Positions 29,553 to 39,401 of a stretch of 64,000 bases of DNA are shown piece after piece; position 1 is the stretch's first letter, and each line of letters opens with the position of its first letter. The stretch covers positions 1-64,000 of the forward strand of contig UBXG01000009.1 of NCBI GenBank assembly GCA_900469475.1. Direction: 5' to 3'. Made by a program: the position numbers and the translations under genes. The notes under the pieces are model-generated. The model did no database searches, was not told where the DNA came from, and saw only the letters and a list, made by a program, of their open reading frames with translations. This stretch comes from Hyphomicrobiales bacterium. Its GTDB lineage: Bacteria; Pseudomonadota; Alphaproteobacteria; Rhizobiales; Rhizobiaceae.

Positions 29553-30572
29553 CTATGCTGCGTTGACGAGATCGCTGACGGACTGGCGAAGCGCCAGTAT
29601 GCCGCTGTCGAAGTGGCGCGTCGGATGGATGCGGTTGGTAAGGAGGGTCCAGGCTTTGCCTTGGTCAAAATCGACCCAGAGGGCCACGCCTGTAAACCCC
29701 GTATGGCCGATCGTGCCGGGCGAGCAAAGAGTGCCGCCATGCCAACCGTCATGGGGCCGTTCCCAGCCATGGGTACGAGTGGCGGAAAGCGGTGTCCGCA
29801 TCAGCGCGATTGACTGCGCCGACGCGCCGCTACCGTCAAGCAACCCCCTGGCAAAATCGAGAATCGCGTCCGCCGTTCCGAAGAGACCGGCATGACCGGC
29901 ACCCTGCAATGCCGAACAATTGTCGTCATGGACCTCGCCCGACAGAACACGATGGCGCCAGGTGCAGTCTTCCGTTGCCGCCGATAGTTCTGGCGGCGCG
30001 GAAAAAGCAAATCCCGGCCCGGGGTCCATGGAGCGGATCGTCTTCCCGCTCAGCCGCTCCAGCGCGAAGCCGAGCAAAATGAAATTGATGTCGGAATAGA
30101 CGGGCGGGCCGGCACGCCATTCGCGCTGCAGGATGAAGGCGCGTAGAAGCTCTGGATCGCGGCCATAGGTATAGATCGGCTCGACCGCAGGAAATGGCGT
30201 CTGATGACCGAGACATTGGCGGAACGTCACCTTCCGTTCCCAGGCCTCGGCGCTGTACTGGCGCAGATCGGGCAGGAGTTCGATCAAGGGAGCATCGAGG
30301 TCGATCGTGCCGGCCTCGGCCAGGGTCAGGATGCGCGGCGTGGTGAAAATGACCTTGGTAAGCGATGCAAGATCGAACCAAGTATCGGCCAGCATCGGCC
30401 TGACATCCGGTACCTTCTGTGCCGAACCGACGGCTCGGACCTGCCTGATACCGTCGAGATCGACCATGCCAAGCACGCCGCCGGGGATGCGTGCCGCCGA
30501 AACCGATTGCTCGATCGGCACGAAGGCTCGATCAAAACGCTCTTGAAACTGCATGCTCCCCCTGCTTGCCAT
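29553..30572 (-). CDS. Serine hydrolase (beta-lactamase fold), possible muropeptide amidase/peptidase
   Basis: A 339-residue beta-lactamase/PBP4*-type serine hydrolase. The motifs are LASLTKVIF (SxxK), [17 protein letters not shown] (YxN-type tyrosine) and [12 protein letters not shown] (HTG in place of KTG). No signal peptide is seen, so it is probably cytoplasmic. In Bacillus subtilis a protein of this fold, AmiE, lies in the murQ cluster and cleaves MurNAc-L-Ala bonds. The position here between the peptide importer and AnmK suggests a similar step, but that is inference from context. Confidence 0.75.
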   Translation of the reverse strand: MASRGSMQFQERFDRAFVPIEQSVSAARIPGGVLGMVDLDGIRQVRAVGSAQKVPDVRPMLADTWFDLASLTKVIFTTPRILTLAEAGTIDLDAPLIELLPDLRQYSAEAWERKVTFRQCLGHQTPFPAVEPIYTYGRDPELLRAFILQREWRAGPPVYSDINFILLGFALERLSGKTIRSMDPGPGFAFSAPPELSAATEDCTWRHRVLSGEVHDDNCSALQGAGHAGLFGTADAILDFARGLLDGSGASAQSIALMRTPLSATRTHGWERPHDGWHGGTLCSPGTIGHTGFTGVALWVDFDQGKAWTLLTNRIHPTRHFDSGILALRQSVSDLVNAA

Positions 30573-30593
30573 CTCGCCTCTCCTCGGCCTCGC

Positions 30594-32333
30594 TCAAGCT
30601 TCCGCCAGCGCGATGTGATCCGGCGCAAAGCGGCGCCACTCGGAAACGGCCGGCTCGAAGCCCAAGGGGCGCACCAGGGACGGAACCTGGCGGGTGTCGA
30701 GCGTGAAGTTTTCCTTTCGCCGCGCAACCGTCGGAACCGCCGCGATCAACCGCCTGGTGTAGGAATGCTTGGGCTCCGACAAGACTGAGGCGGCATCGCC
30801 AATCTCGACGATCTGCCCGGCATAGATCACCGCGATGCGATGGGCGATCCGCTCCACGACAGCCATGTCATGAGAGATGAAGAGATAGGCAAGCCCGTAT
30901 TCGCGCTGCAGTTCGATCAGTAATTCCAATACCTGTGCCTGAACGGAGACGTCGAGCGCGGACACCGCTTCGTCCAGTACCAGCACGGACGGATTGAGCA
31001 TCAGGGCGCGCGCGATGCACAGTCTTTGCCGCTGGCCGCCGGAAAATTCGTGCGGATAGCGCTCAAGCGCATTTTCCGGCAGGCCCACCCGCTTCAGCAG
31101 CATCAGCATGCGTTCGCGCGTCTTGACTGAGACGCGCGCACTTGATGCTATCACCGGCTCGGCGAGGATGTTGTCGACACGAAGGCGCGGATTAAGCGAG
31201 GCATAAGGATTCTGGAAAACCATTTGCACCGCGCTGGTGCGATCCGCCGCCTTGCCGCTATTCGTCGCAAAAGTGCCGCGGGTCGATTTCACCAATCCGA
31301 GGATTGCGCGGGCCGTGGTGGATTTACCGGATCCACTCTCGCCGACGATCGCCAGCGTCTCGCCCGGCATCAGGTCGAAACCGACGCCTTCGACGGCATG
31401 AACGGCGCCCGTCGGTCGACGCAGGAAACTGCCCTTAACCGGAAAACGGACGGTCAAGCCATCAACCTTTAATGCCGGCTTGGACGACGCCTCATCCCTG
31501 TGAAAATCGGTGCGTGCCGCCTGCCCCGATGAAAAATGCGGGACCGAATGCAGCAGATGCCGGGTATAGGGATGCGCGGGATGATCGAGAACCTGATCAA
31601 GCTTGCCCTGCTCAACCGCTTCGCCGGCCTGCATCACCATCACCTTGTCAGCAATGCCGGCGACAAGCCCGATATCGTGCGTGATGAAGATCATCGACAT
31701 GCCGGTCTCACGCTTCAATTCGGCGAGCAGTGCCATGATCTGCGCCTGCACGGTGACATCGAGCGCCGTCGTCGGCTCATCGGCAATCAACAGACGCGGA
31801 TTGCAGGCAAGCGCGGTTGCAATCATCACGCGCTGCAGCATGCCGCCGGAAAGCTGGTTCGGGCAATAGGTCAGGCGCCGCGCGGCATCGGGAATGCGCA
31901 CGCGATCCAGCGCATCCTTGGCCGCCGCCTTTGCCTGACTTCCCGTCAGGCCGCGATGCAGCCGGAAGGATTCCTCGATCTGCCTGCCGATGGTCAGGAC
32001 CGGGTTTAGCGAGGTCATCGGCTCCTGGAAGATCATGCCGATCTCGGCACCACGGATCTTCGTCAGTTCCGCTTCGCTCGCCTTGGTAAGATCGAGGATG
32101 CTGTTGTCGGCACGCTTGAGGCGGATCGAGCCGCCGGTGATCCGGCCCCCGCCGAAATCGACGAGGCGATTGATTGACAGCGCTGTTACCGACTTGCCGG
32201 AACCACTCTCGCCGACGATTGCAAGGGTTTCGCCGGCTTCGAGATCGAAGCTGACACCACGCACGATGGGATTGGCCTCGGGATTGCGTCCGAAGCCGAC
32301 GCTGAGATCAGAGACGGAAAGAAGCGGTGTCAT
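30594..32333 (-). CDS. Oligopeptide ABC transporter, fused double ATPase (DppDF/GsiA type)
   Basis: A 579-residue protein with two full nucleotide-binding domains. The first has Walker [13 protein letters not shown] and signature LSGGMLQRV, and the second has [12 protein letters not shown] and FSGGQRQRL. Each is followed by the oligopeptide-transporter C-terminal extension ([22 protein letters not shown]). It powers the two permeases whose genes overlap or abut upstream. In the cell-wall island the likely cargo is a murein peptide or muropeptide. Confidence 0.93.
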   Translation of the reverse strand: MTPLLSVSDLSVGFGRNPEANPIVRGVSFDLEAGETLAIVGESGSGKSVTALSINRLVDFGGGRITGGSIRLKRADNSILDLTKASEAELTKIRGAEIGMIFQEPMTSLNPVLTIGRQIEESFRLHRGLTGSQAKAAAKDALDRVRIPDAARRLTYCPNQLSGGMLQRVMIATALACNPRLLIADEPTTALDVTVQAQIMALLAELKRETGMSMIFITHDIGLVAGIADKVMVMQAGEAVEQGKLDQVLDHPAHPYTRHLLHSVPHFSSGQAARTDFHRDEASSKPALKVDGLTVRFPVKGSFLRRPTGAVHAVEGVGFDLMPGETLAIVGESGSGKSTTARAILGLVKSTRGTFATNSGKAADRTSAVQMVFQNPYASLNPRLRVDNILAEPVIASSARVSVKTRERMLMLLKRVGLPENALERYPHEFSGGQRQRLCIARALMLNPSVLVLDEAVSALDVSVQAQVLELLIELQREYGLAYLFISHDMAVVERIAHRIAVIYAGQIVEIGDAASVLSEPKHSYTRRLIAAVPTVARRKENFTLDTRQVPSLVRPLGFEPAVSEWRRFAPDHIALAEA

Positions 32334-33169
32334 ACCGTCGCCCTCCGCATCTTCGGATCAAGGATATCGCGCAGGGCATCGCCGAGCAGGTTGAAGCCGA
32401 GAATAGAGATCATGATGGTTACGCCTGGGAAGATCAGCAGCCAGGGTGCCGTCTCCATGAGATTGCGGCTGTCGCTCAGCATCAAGCCTAGAGAGGAGGC
32501 AGGCGGCTGCGTTCCCAGGCCGAGGAAGCTGAGGCCCGCTTCCGTCAGCAGCGACCAGGCAAGCGCCAGCGTCACCTGCACGGTCAAGGGTGCGACGAGA
32601 TTGAGCAAGAGATGCCGCGTCAGAATGTAGGAACGGCTGCTGCCGAAGGTGCGGGCGGCATCGACGAAATCTCGTGCCTTCAGCGAAAGGGCCGGGCCTC
32701 GCACCACGCGGGTAAAAATCGGCGTATAGACGATCGCAATCGCCGCAACGCTGGTCCAGGTGCCAGGCCCGACAATGGCGATGATCAGGAGTGCCAGCAG
32801 GATCGCCGGGAAGGCTAAAAGCACATCCATCGCGCGCATGATGATGCCATCCCAGCGCTTGCCAGACCATGCCGCCGTCAAGCCAAGCAGCGTACCGAGC
32901 AAGGTCGCAAAGGCAACGGAGAAGAAGGCGACGGTGAAGGATTCGCCGATGCCATGCATCAGGCGGCTCGCAACATCGCGGCCGAAAAGATCGGTGCCCA
33001 TCCAATAGGTGAGGCTCGGGGCGTGCAAGCGGTCGATGCGGTTCTGCGTCAGGGGATCATGCGGGGTCACACCCGACGTGCCGAGAATGGCAAGTAGAAC
33101 ATAAATGAGGACGATGATCCCGCCGATCCGGCCGCTCATATGTCCAAAGATGGCTTTGACGATCCGCAT
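32330..33169 (-). CDS. Oligopeptide ABC transporter permease (DppC type)
   Basis: A 279-residue inner-membrane permease of the OppBC family. It has an N-terminal membrane anchor (GGIIVLIYVLLAILGTSG), the DppC-type periplasmic segment HAPSLTYWMGTDLFGRDVAS, and an EAA-like loop KARDFVDAARTFGSSRSYIL. It overlaps the ATPase gene by 4 bases and touches the dppB-like gene (1-base overlap), so the three are translated together. Confidence 0.92.
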   Translation of the reverse strand: MRIVKAIFGHMSGRIGGIIVLIYVLLAILGTSGVTPHDPLTQNRIDRLHAPSLTYWMGTDLFGRDVASRLMHGIGESFTVAFFSVAFATLLGTLLGLTAAWSGKRWDGIIMRAMDVLLAFPAILLALLIIAIVGPGTWTSVAAIAIVYTPIFTRVVRGPALSLKARDFVDAARTFGSSRSYILTRHLLLNLVAPLTVQVTLALAWSLLTEAGLSFLGLGTQPPASSLGLMLSDSRNLMETAPWLLIFPGVTIMISILGFNLLGDALRDILDPKMRRATV

Positions 33170-34128
33170 CAGCCTTCTCCCAGACGGACGCGTGGATCAA
33201 GCGCGACATAGGCGAGATCGACGAGCAGATTGACGATCATGAAGTTGAAGGCAATGAACAGCACGCTGCCCTGCACCAGTGCATAATCGCGCTGCAGGAT
33301 GGCATCGAGCACCATGCGACCCAGCCCCGGCAGGGCATAGATCTGCTCGACCAGCACGGCGCCGCCCAGCAGATAGCCGAATTCGACGCCGCTCAGCGTC
33401 ACCACCGGGATCAACGCGTTCGGCAGAGCATGCCGCCAGATGACGCCACGCGCCGGCACGCCGCGGCTGCGGGCGGTGCGGACATAATCATCGCTCAAGA
33501 CATCGAGCATGGCCGAACGCACGACACGCGTCACCGAGGCGGCGAAGGCGAACCCCAGCGTCAGCGCCGGCAGGATCATTTGGCCGAGATTTTCAAGCGG
33601 GTTCTCCCAAAGGGGCGTGAAGGCACCCATGGTCGGCAGCACACCGAAACCGGCAGACAAGGCATAGATCAGCAGAAGGCCGAGAACGAAATTCGGCGTG
33701 GACTGCCCGATCATGGCGACGATGCGCACGAAAAGATCGGAGAACTTTTCGTTTCTGGTGGCGGCAAAGACGCCCGCCGGCAGGCCGATCGCAAGCGCGA
33801 TCACCATTGAAAGCAAGGCAAGCTCGAGCGTCAGCGGAAAACGCTCCAGAATGATATCGAGCACCGGCTTGCCATAGGTAACGGATATGCCGAGATTGCC
33901 CTGGAATACGCCGAGCAGCCAATGCCAGTATTGGATAGGCCAGGCCTGGTCGATGCCGAAATAGGCGGCAAGGGCCTGCCGCTGCTCCGGCGTCAGCAGG
34001 CCCGCATTGGTTCCGAGCATCGCCGTGATCGCATCGCCAGGCACCAGCCGGATGGCAACGAAGACGAAGATGGACACGCCCAGCATGATCAGCGGGAATG
34101 TCATCAGCCGGCGCGTCAGATATGACAT
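33169..34128 (-). CDS. Oligopeptide ABC transporter permease (DppB type)
   Basis: A 319-residue DppB/OppB permease: MSYLTRRLMTFPLIMLGVSI is the conserved N-terminal membrane helix, with PGDAITAMLG, GNLGISVTYGKPV and the EAA-like loop DYVRTARSRGVPARGVIWRH. Six membrane segments are expected. It pairs with the DppC-like permease. About 130 bases with two inverted repeats separate it from the binding-protein gene upstream. Confidence 0.92.
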   Translation of the reverse strand: MSYLTRRLMTFPLIMLGVSIFVFVAIRLVPGDAITAMLGTNAGLLTPEQRQALAAYFGIDQAWPIQYWHWLLGVFQGNLGISVTYGKPVLDIILERFPLTLELALLSMVIALAIGLPAGVFAATRNEKFSDLFVRIVAMIGQSTPNFVLGLLLIYALSAGFGVLPTMGAFTPLWENPLENLGQMILPALTLGFAFAASVTRVVRSAMLDVLSDDYVRTARSRGVPARGVIWRHALPNALIPVVTLSGVEFGYLLGGAVLVEQIYALPGLGRMVLDAILQRDYALVQGSVLFIAFNFMIVNLLVDLAYVALDPRVRLGEG

Positions 34129-34144
34129 TGCAATTCCTCTAAAA

Positions 34145-34243
34145 CAATTTCAGCTAAACCAAGACGTGAACTGATAGCTGAAATTGCGTAAAAACAAAGA
34201 GATAGAGCATTTCCATGAAATCGCTCGAAAGGGAAATGCTCTA
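34145..34243 (-). repeat. Two inverted repeats between binding-protein and permease genes
   Basis: CAATTTCAGCTA at 34145-34156 pairs perfectly with TAGCTGAAATTG at 34175-34186, and TAGAGCATTTCC at 34203-34214 pairs perfectly with GGAAATGCTCTA at 34232-34243. The second resembles the AGAGCATTTC intergenic repeat seen in many rhizobia. Within an operon, such hairpins after a binding-protein gene commonly protect its mRNA or weaken read-through, giving more binding protein than permease. That role here is inference. Confidence 0.6.
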
Positions 34244-34257
34244 GGTCCCAATCATCG

Positions 34258-35778
34258 TTACTTGATCGAGACCTTGCTCAGACCGAACAGCGAGCCGGTC
34301 GGCGTCGGTACGAAGCCCTCCACGTTCTTTTGCTCGGCCGTGTAGCCATAAGCCGTATAGAGCCAGATCCAGGGCGACACTTCGGCAAGATGCTTTTCGA
34401 ACTCGGCGAAAATCTCCTTGCGCTTGGCGGGATCGGTTTCGGCGCGGCCCTTCTGCATCAGGCTGTCGAGCGTGTCGTCGATATAGTTGGCGACCTTCTG
34501 CAGGTTGCCCGTCTTGGTCCAATAACGGTTGTACATGGAATAGGGGTCGGCACTGCCGCCGTTCAGCGCAACGGCCATGTCGAAATTGCCCTTCAGCCAG
34601 GTGTCGACATAGACGTTGAGTTCCATCACCTTGATATCGAGCTTGATGCCGATTTCGGCAAGCTGCGACTGGATGACCTGCGCCTCGGCCGTGGCGGTCG
34701 GCGGCTCACCGGTTGCGGCGATCACCGTCGCCGAGAAACCATTGGCAAAGCCGGCATCGGCCATCAGCTTCTTCGCCTTGGCGACATCGCGCGTATAGCA
34801 GAAGAGCTTGCTGGGATCGGTCGCATAGAGCGGCATCGTCAGCGGCCCCGTCACCTTGCCCTCGCCAAGTGCCGCCGTATCCATCACGTCCTTGCGGTCG
34901 ATGGCGCAGGAAATTGCCTGGCGCACGGCGAGCTGATCCATGGGCTTGCGCGATGGATTGAGCTGCAGGACGTTGTAGGAAAGGATCGGCGTGCGGGTGA
35001 GCTGCAGCTTCGGCTCCTTCGGCACCAGCGTTGCGACAAGCGGATCGTTGAGTAGTGCGAAATCGATCTGACCGGTGCGGAGCGACGCAAGGATCGCGGT
35101 TTCATCCGGCAGGACGCTGATATTGATGCCATCGACGCCCGTGGCGCCGCCGGCCCAATCCTTGTTGGCGCTCAAGACTTCCTTGGAATTCGGAACCCAG
35201 CTGTCGAGCTTGAAAGGACCGGAGCCGATCGCCTTCGTACCGATGGTGCCGGCGGTGATTTCGCTTGCCGGCACAACCGCCGCATTGAGGCTCGTCATGG
35301 CAGTCAAAAGGGGAACGTCGGGCTGCGACAGATTGAAGACAACGGTATTGGCATCGGGCGTATCGATGCTCGCGATCGACAGGAAATTAGCGCGGGCAAC
35401 GGCGCCAGTCGCCTGATCGAGAATACGCTGGAAGGAGGCCTTGACGTCGGCCGAGGTGACAGCTGCGCCGTTCTGGAATTTGGCCTTGGCATTGAGCTTA
35501 AAGGTCAGCTGCTTGCCGTCGGGGGAGAACTGCCAGCTCTCGGCAACGCCGGGCACGATCTGCAGATTGCTGTCGAGGCGAACGAGCGGCTCATAGATCA
35601 GTTCCAGCAGGCGAATGGACGAGAAGGCCGTCTGCTTATGCGGATCAAGCCCGGTCGCGTCCTGCGACCATGCCATACGTAGCGTCGCTGCCTGCGCCGG
35701 AATCGCGACGGTCGCCAGACCAACCCCCACGGCCAGCGCTACTCCCGAAATCAGCGTCTTTGCAAAATTCCCTTTCAC
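34258..35778 (-). CDS. Oligopeptide ABC transporter, periplasmic binding protein (SBP_bac_5)
   Basis: A 506-residue family-5 solute-binding protein (DppA/OppA type). It has a signal peptide (MKGNFAKTLISGVALAVGVG, cleaved near AQAA), followed by LRMAWSQDATGLDPHKQTAF, IYEPLVRLDSNLQIVPGVAE, and SWQFSPDGKQLTFKLNAKAK with FQNGAAVTSADVKASF. It is 57 bases after murQ. In this setting it may capture murein peptides or muropeptides, but ligand identity cannot be read from sequence. Confidence 0.9.
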   Translation of the reverse strand: MKGNFAKTLISGVALAVGVGLATVAIPAQAATLRMAWSQDATGLDPHKQTAFSSIRLLELIYEPLVRLDSNLQIVPGVAESWQFSPDGKQLTFKLNAKAKFQNGAAVTSADVKASFQRILDQATGAVARANFLSIASIDTPDANTVVFNLSQPDVPLLTAMTSLNAAVVPASEITAGTIGTKAIGSGPFKLDSWVPNSKEVLSANKDWAGGATGVDGINISVLPDETAILASLRTGQIDFALLNDPLVATLVPKEPKLQLTRTPILSYNVLQLNPSRKPMDQLAVRQAISCAIDRKDVMDTAALGEGKVTGPLTMPLYATDPSKLFCYTRDVAKAKKLMADAGFANGFSATVIAATGEPPTATAEAQVIQSQLAEIGIKLDIKVMELNVYVDTWLKGNFDMAVALNGGSADPYSMYNRYWTKTGNLQKVANYIDDTLDSLMQKGRAETDPAKRKEIFAEFEKHLAEVSPWIWLYTAYGYTAEQKNVEGFVPTPTGSLFGLSKVSIK

Positions 35779-35835
35779 TTTCAGTCCTCCAAATTTTTTT
35801 AAATGTCCCCGGCCGATTTTAGCCTATTGATTGTC

Positions 35836-36759
35836 TCAAGCAGTCCTGGCGTTGATGGCCTTACGCAGGAATCCATCAGCGTTTTGCAATGCCGCGCGGG
35901 CTTCTTCAATGCCCATTCCGGTAATTTCAATCAGAATGGCAAGCTTGACGTCGTTGCCGGTGAGATCGAGCACGCGGCGCGCTTCCTGCTGGGTGCAGCC
36001 GGTCGCCTGCATGACGATGCGCGAGGCGCGCGCCACGAGCTTCTTGTTGCTGGCGCTGACATCGACCATCAGGTTCTGATAGCTCTTGCCAATGCGGATC
36101 ATGCTTGCCGTCGTCAGCATGTTGAGAATGAGTTTCTGCGCGGTGCCCGACTTTAGCCTTGTCGAGCCAGTCAGGATTTCCGGACCAACGACCGGCGAGA
36201 TCGCCAGATCCGCAATACCGGCGATGATGGAGTTCGGATTGCAGGAAAGTGCCACGGTGAAGGCGCCGATGCTCTTGGCGTAATTCAGGCCACCGATCAC
36301 ATAGGGCGTGCGACCGCTGACGGCGATGCCGACGACGACATCATCCTTGCTCAGCTCGATCTCCTCCAGCGCCTGGCGCCCCTGCGCCGGATCATCCTCC
36401 GCACCCTCGATCGAGCGCCGCAGCGCATCCGGACCGCCGGCAATAAGGCCGACGACCATGTCCGGCGCCACGCTGAAAGTCGGTGGGCATTCAGAAGCGT
36501 CGAGAACGCCGAGACGGCCGCTCGTGCCGGCACCCATATAGATCAGCCGTCCGCCCTTCTGGAAGGCGGCGACGATTTGATTGACGGCGGCGGCGATCGC
36601 CGGAATGACCTTCTCGACGGCGAGCGGCACCGTCTGATCCTCATAGTTCATTTCACGCAGGATATCGAAGGTCGGCAGCAGATCGATATGCATCGTATTC
36701 GGATTGCGCCCTTCGGAAACCAACTGCTCCAGTTCGGATATCAACGTCTGCTCTGTCAT
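35836..36759 (-). CDS. murQ: N-acetylmuramic acid 6-phosphate etherase MurQ
   Basis: Cleaves the lactyl ether of MurNAc-6-P to give GlcNAc-6-P and D-lactate. The 307-residue protein contains the SIS-domain signature [20 protein letters not shown] with the catalytic Glu, plus [20 protein letters not shown] and the C-terminal three-helix part ([20 protein letters not shown]). The start [19 protein letters not shown] at 36759 matches the family. An ATG 20 codons upstream is rejected. First gene of a likely seven-gene operon murQ to anmK. Confidence 0.97.
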   Translation of the reverse strand: MTEQTLISELEQLVSEGRNPNTMHIDLLPTFDILREMNYEDQTVPLAVEKVIPAIAAAVNQIVAAFQKGGRLIYMGAGTSGRLGVLDASECPPTFSVAPDMVVGLIAGGPDALRRSIEGAEDDPAQGRQALEEIELSKDDVVVGIAVSGRTPYVIGGLNYAKSIGAFTVALSCNPNSIIAGIADLAISPVVGPEILTGSTRLKSGTAQKLILNMLTTASMIRIGKSYQNLMVDVSASNKKLVARASRIVMQATGCTQQEARRVLDLTGNDVKLAILIEITGMGIEEARAALQNADGFLRKAINARTA

Positions 36760-36951
36760 GGGCCTGCTCGCGAAATAACGCTTGAGTATCAATAGGTCAG
36801 GATGGCGAGCTCGATCCATTAAGATCGCGCTCGCCGCAGCAAAGATTGGCTTTCAGTTAAACGGAAGACCAAAGTCAGCCGGGACTGAAGATGGCCTTTC
36901 TGGCTTCGTTCCCCGTCCATTCCCTGTTTACCTTGGTTAACACTATGTCCA

Positions 36952-36991
36952 TTTATTCCTTTCGTCAATCCAGAAAGGAATAAAATATTCC
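36952..36991. promoter_or_regulatory. Operator-like repeats upstream of murQ (ATTCC/GGAAT)
   Basis: TTTATTCCTTTC at 36952-36963 is a perfect inverted repeat of GAAAGGAATAAA at 36973-36984, and a further half-site makes GGAAT-N5-ATTCC at 36977-36991. The order ATTCC, GGAAT, ATTCC with near-identical spacing recurs at 39248-39285 in the murA/rpiR promoter region. RpiR-family proteins bind GGAA/TTCC-type palindromes in some rhizobia, so this is the probable site of the RpiR protein encoded at 39402. Confidence 0.65.
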
Positions 36992-37030
36992 ATATCGATC
37001 GCGCAAAAGCTCTGCCCTCAGTCGCATCGT

Positions 37031-37921
37031 TCAATGTTGGCAAACCGCCCTTCTGGCGAGGATGATAGCCCCTGAGACGGCATCGCCGTCGATGGGTTTC
37101 AAGCGACGGCGTACATCGGGCGAGAGCCAAGGCTCGAGCGGGCTTGCGAGACCACCAAGCAGGCAGACGCGCGGCGCACCTTTTTCGAACAGGGTGCGAA
37201 CCAGCGTATCGATATGGGCAGCTGCACTTTGCACGATACGCCGCGCGGCGGCATCGCCCTGATCGGCATGGCGGAGGACCATCGGTGCAAGGGCCGCATA
37301 ATCCGTGGCCGAAGCCCTGTCCATCCAGGCGACCGCCTCCATCGGATCATTCTGGAAGCGTTGCATGATTTCGGCCAGCAACGCCGTCTTCTGTTCGCGG
37401 CCATCATGGGCACGCAGCGCAAGCTGCACCGCCTTCAGCCCGAGATAGGCGCCGCTGCCCTCATCCGAAATCGGAAAACCATAGCCGCCCACCCGCAATT
37501 GCCGTCCTTCGACGAGACCGAGCCCGATCGAGCCCGTCCCGGCAATGACGATGGCACCATCGCGACCGGAATGCGCGCCGAGGCAGGCGCCCTCCCCGTC
37601 ACTAATGAACTCGATGCTCGCAAATGGATGCTCTATCGCCTTCAACGCATCAAGCGCGCCCTTACGGCCGATGCCCGCCAACCCGACGCCGACGTGGATG
37701 CGCCCGATATCGTCTGCACTCAACCCGGCTTCTTCTATTGCTGCGTCAAAGGCACGCGAAATCGACGCCCATGCTTCGGCGATCCCGAGCCTAGTCGTTG
37801 CCGGGCCGGACAATCCCTGCCCTAAAATCATGCCTTCAGCATCCTCGATGCGCGCCCGGCAGCCAGTACCGCCGCCATCGATGCCGAGGAAATAAGGAGC
37901 GTTTTCCGATACGGCGGTCAT
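37031..37921 (-). CDS. BadF/BadG-family N-acetylhexosamine kinase (GlcNAc/MurNAc kinase-like)
   Basis: A 296-residue ASKHA-fold kinase: FLGIDGGGTGCRARIEDAEG (phosphate 1), HVGVGLAGIGRKGALDAL, EFISDGEGACLGAHSGRDGA (catalytic Asp), IVIAGTGSIGLGLVEG and GYGFPISDEGSGAYLGLKAV. The family includes GlcNAc kinases and the MurK MurNAc/GlcNAc kinase. Here it should phosphorylate free amino sugars released from wall fragments. It overlaps murA by 4 bases and so is in its operon. Confidence 0.88.
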   Translation of the reverse strand: MTAVSENAPYFLGIDGGGTGCRARIEDAEGMILGQGLSGPATTRLGIAEAWASISRAFDAAIEEAGLSADDIGRIHVGVGLAGIGRKGALDALKAIEHPFASIEFISDGEGACLGAHSGRDGAIVIAGTGSIGLGLVEGRQLRVGGYGFPISDEGSGAYLGLKAVQLALRAHDGREQKTALLAEIMQRFQNDPMEAVAWMDRASATDYAALAPMVLRHADQGDAAARRIVQSAAAHIDTLVRTLFEKGAPRVCLLGGLASPLEPWLSPDVRRRLKPIDGDAVSGAIILARRAVCQH

Positions 37922-39174
37922 GACGTCAGCCGTTCAATATCGGCGCCGCAGAGACGCAGCTTGCGGTCCAGCTGCTCATAGCCGCGATCAAGATGATAGA
38001 CGCGGTTGACGATGGTTTCGCCCTTGGACACGAGGGCGGCGAGAACCAGCGACACGGAGGCGCGCAAATCCGTCGCCATCACCTGCGCGCCCTTGAGCGG
38101 CGCTCCGCCACGCACCAAAGCAGTCGTGCCCTGCAGGGTGATATTGGCGCCGAGCCGCGTCAACTCCGGCACATGCATGAAGCGATTTTCGAATACGGTC
38201 TCGCGGATCAGCGTTGCGCCTTCAGCGCAGCAGGCGAGCGCCATGAACTGCGCCTGCAGGTCCGTCGGGAAGCCCGGATAGGGTTCGGTTGTGATATCGG
38301 CTCCCTTGAGCGGGCCGTCCCGGGAGACCACCAGACCGCGATCACTCGGCCAGACGCTGACGCCCATGGCCTCAAGCGCCTGGACGACTGAGGCCAGATT
38401 TTCCAACCGGGCATGAATAAGCTCGAGCTGACCGCCGGTGATCGCCGCTGCCACCGCATAGGTGCCTGCCTCTATGCGGTCAGGGATGCCGTGATGCTTG
38501 GCCGGACGCCAGTCGGTGTCACCATCGATGAGGATGCGATGGGTCCCCGCCCCTTCGATCCGCGCACCCATAGCGCTGAGGCAGGCCGCGAGATCCGCCA
38601 CCTCCGGCTCGCGGGCGGCATTCAATATCTCGGTTTCTCCCTTGGCGGCGCAGGCGGCCATCATGGCCGTTTCCGTCGCACCTACGGATGGCGAACTCAG
38701 CACGATCCGCGCGCCCTTCAGCCCATTTGAAGCCGAAGCGACGATCAGGCCACTTTCGATCGCAATATCGGCGCCCAACGTCGCCAGGGCTTTGATGTGC
38801 ATATCGACGGGCCGCGCGCCGATGGCGCAGCCGCCGGGAAGCGAAACACGCGCGTGACCGAAGCGGGCGAGCAGCGGCGCAAGCACCAGCACGGTCGCCC
38901 GCATGCGGCGGACCGTATCGTAAGACGTCTCCTTCGAGACGATGTTATTCGCATCGATCGTGGTGCCATGCGGCCCGCGCTCAACTCTGGCACCGTGAAG
39001 GGCAATGACATCGAGCATGTTCTCGACATCGCTGACTGCGGGCAGGTTCGTCAGTTCCAGCGGATGCGGGCTCAAGAGCGCCGCTGCGATTTCCGGCAAG
39101 GCGGCATTCTTGGCACCGGCGATGGTCACCGCGCCCTGCAACCGTCTGCCGCCAGAGATGCGAAGTCTGTCCAT
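37918..39174 (-). CDS. murA: UDP-GlcNAc 1-carboxyvinyltransferase MurA (paralogue in recycling cluster)
   Basis: Transfers enolpyruvate from PEP to UDP-GlcNAc, the first committed step of peptidoglycan synthesis. The 418-residue protein keeps the key residues: K-N in [15 protein letters not shown], the PEP-site cysteine in [12 protein letters not shown] (fosfomycin target), the Asp in [11 protein letters not shown] and Arg in [14 protein letters not shown]. The start MDRLRISGG at 39174 is family-like. Unusually it sits with catabolic genes, overlapping the kinase gene. It may be a second MurA or the only one. The window cannot tell. Confidence 0.93.
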   Translation of the reverse strand: MDRLRISGGRRLQGAVTIAGAKNAALPEIAAALLSPHPLELTNLPAVSDVENMLDVIALHGARVERGPHGTTIDANNIVSKETSYDTVRRMRATVLVLAPLLARFGHARVSLPGGCAIGARPVDMHIKALATLGADIAIESGLIVASASNGLKGARIVLSSPSVGATETAMMAACAAKGETEILNAAREPEVADLAACLSAMGARIEGAGTHRILIDGDTDWRPAKHHGIPDRIEAGTYAVAAAITGGQLELIHARLENLASVVQALEAMGVSVWPSDRGLVVSRDGPLKGADITTEPYPGFPTDLQAQFMALACCAEGATLIRETVFENRFMHVPELTRLGANITLQGTTALVRGGAPLKGAQVMATDLRASVSLVLAALVSKGETIVNRVYHLDRGYEQLDRKLRLCGADIERLTS

Positions 39175-39247
39175 GATGAGTATCCGTCGAGGAAAAGGCG
39201 AGGACACCGCGAGTCCTTCACGCATTTCTTCCAAAGACTAATCGGCC

Positions 39248-39287
39248 ATTCCAGAGTGTCAACCAGATTTGGAATTTTTTATTCCAA
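39248..39287. promoter_or_regulatory. Operator-like repeats between murA and rpiR
   Basis: TTGGAAT-TTTTT-ATTCCAA at 39269-39287 is a perfect 7-5-7 palindrome, preceded by a half-site ATTCC at 39248-39252. The ATTCC-N18-GGAAT-N5-ATTCC layout matches that upstream of murQ (ATTCC-N17-GGAAT-N5-ATTCC). It lies in the divergent promoter region, so it could govern both murA-kinase and the regulator gene itself. Confidence 0.65.
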
Positions 39288-39401
39288 TTTGGTGTGATAA
39301 TGTCCGATCGCACGAAGCGAGATTGCCGAGCTAGAACCGGATGCTATTTTCGGTGCGCTCGTGTCGGCGGGTGAAGCGGCCTCGATGGCTCGAAGGGACA
39401 A

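Noticed and set aside
28430..29566. 378-codon plus-strand frame
   Set aside because: Antisense to anmK, whose motifs are clear.
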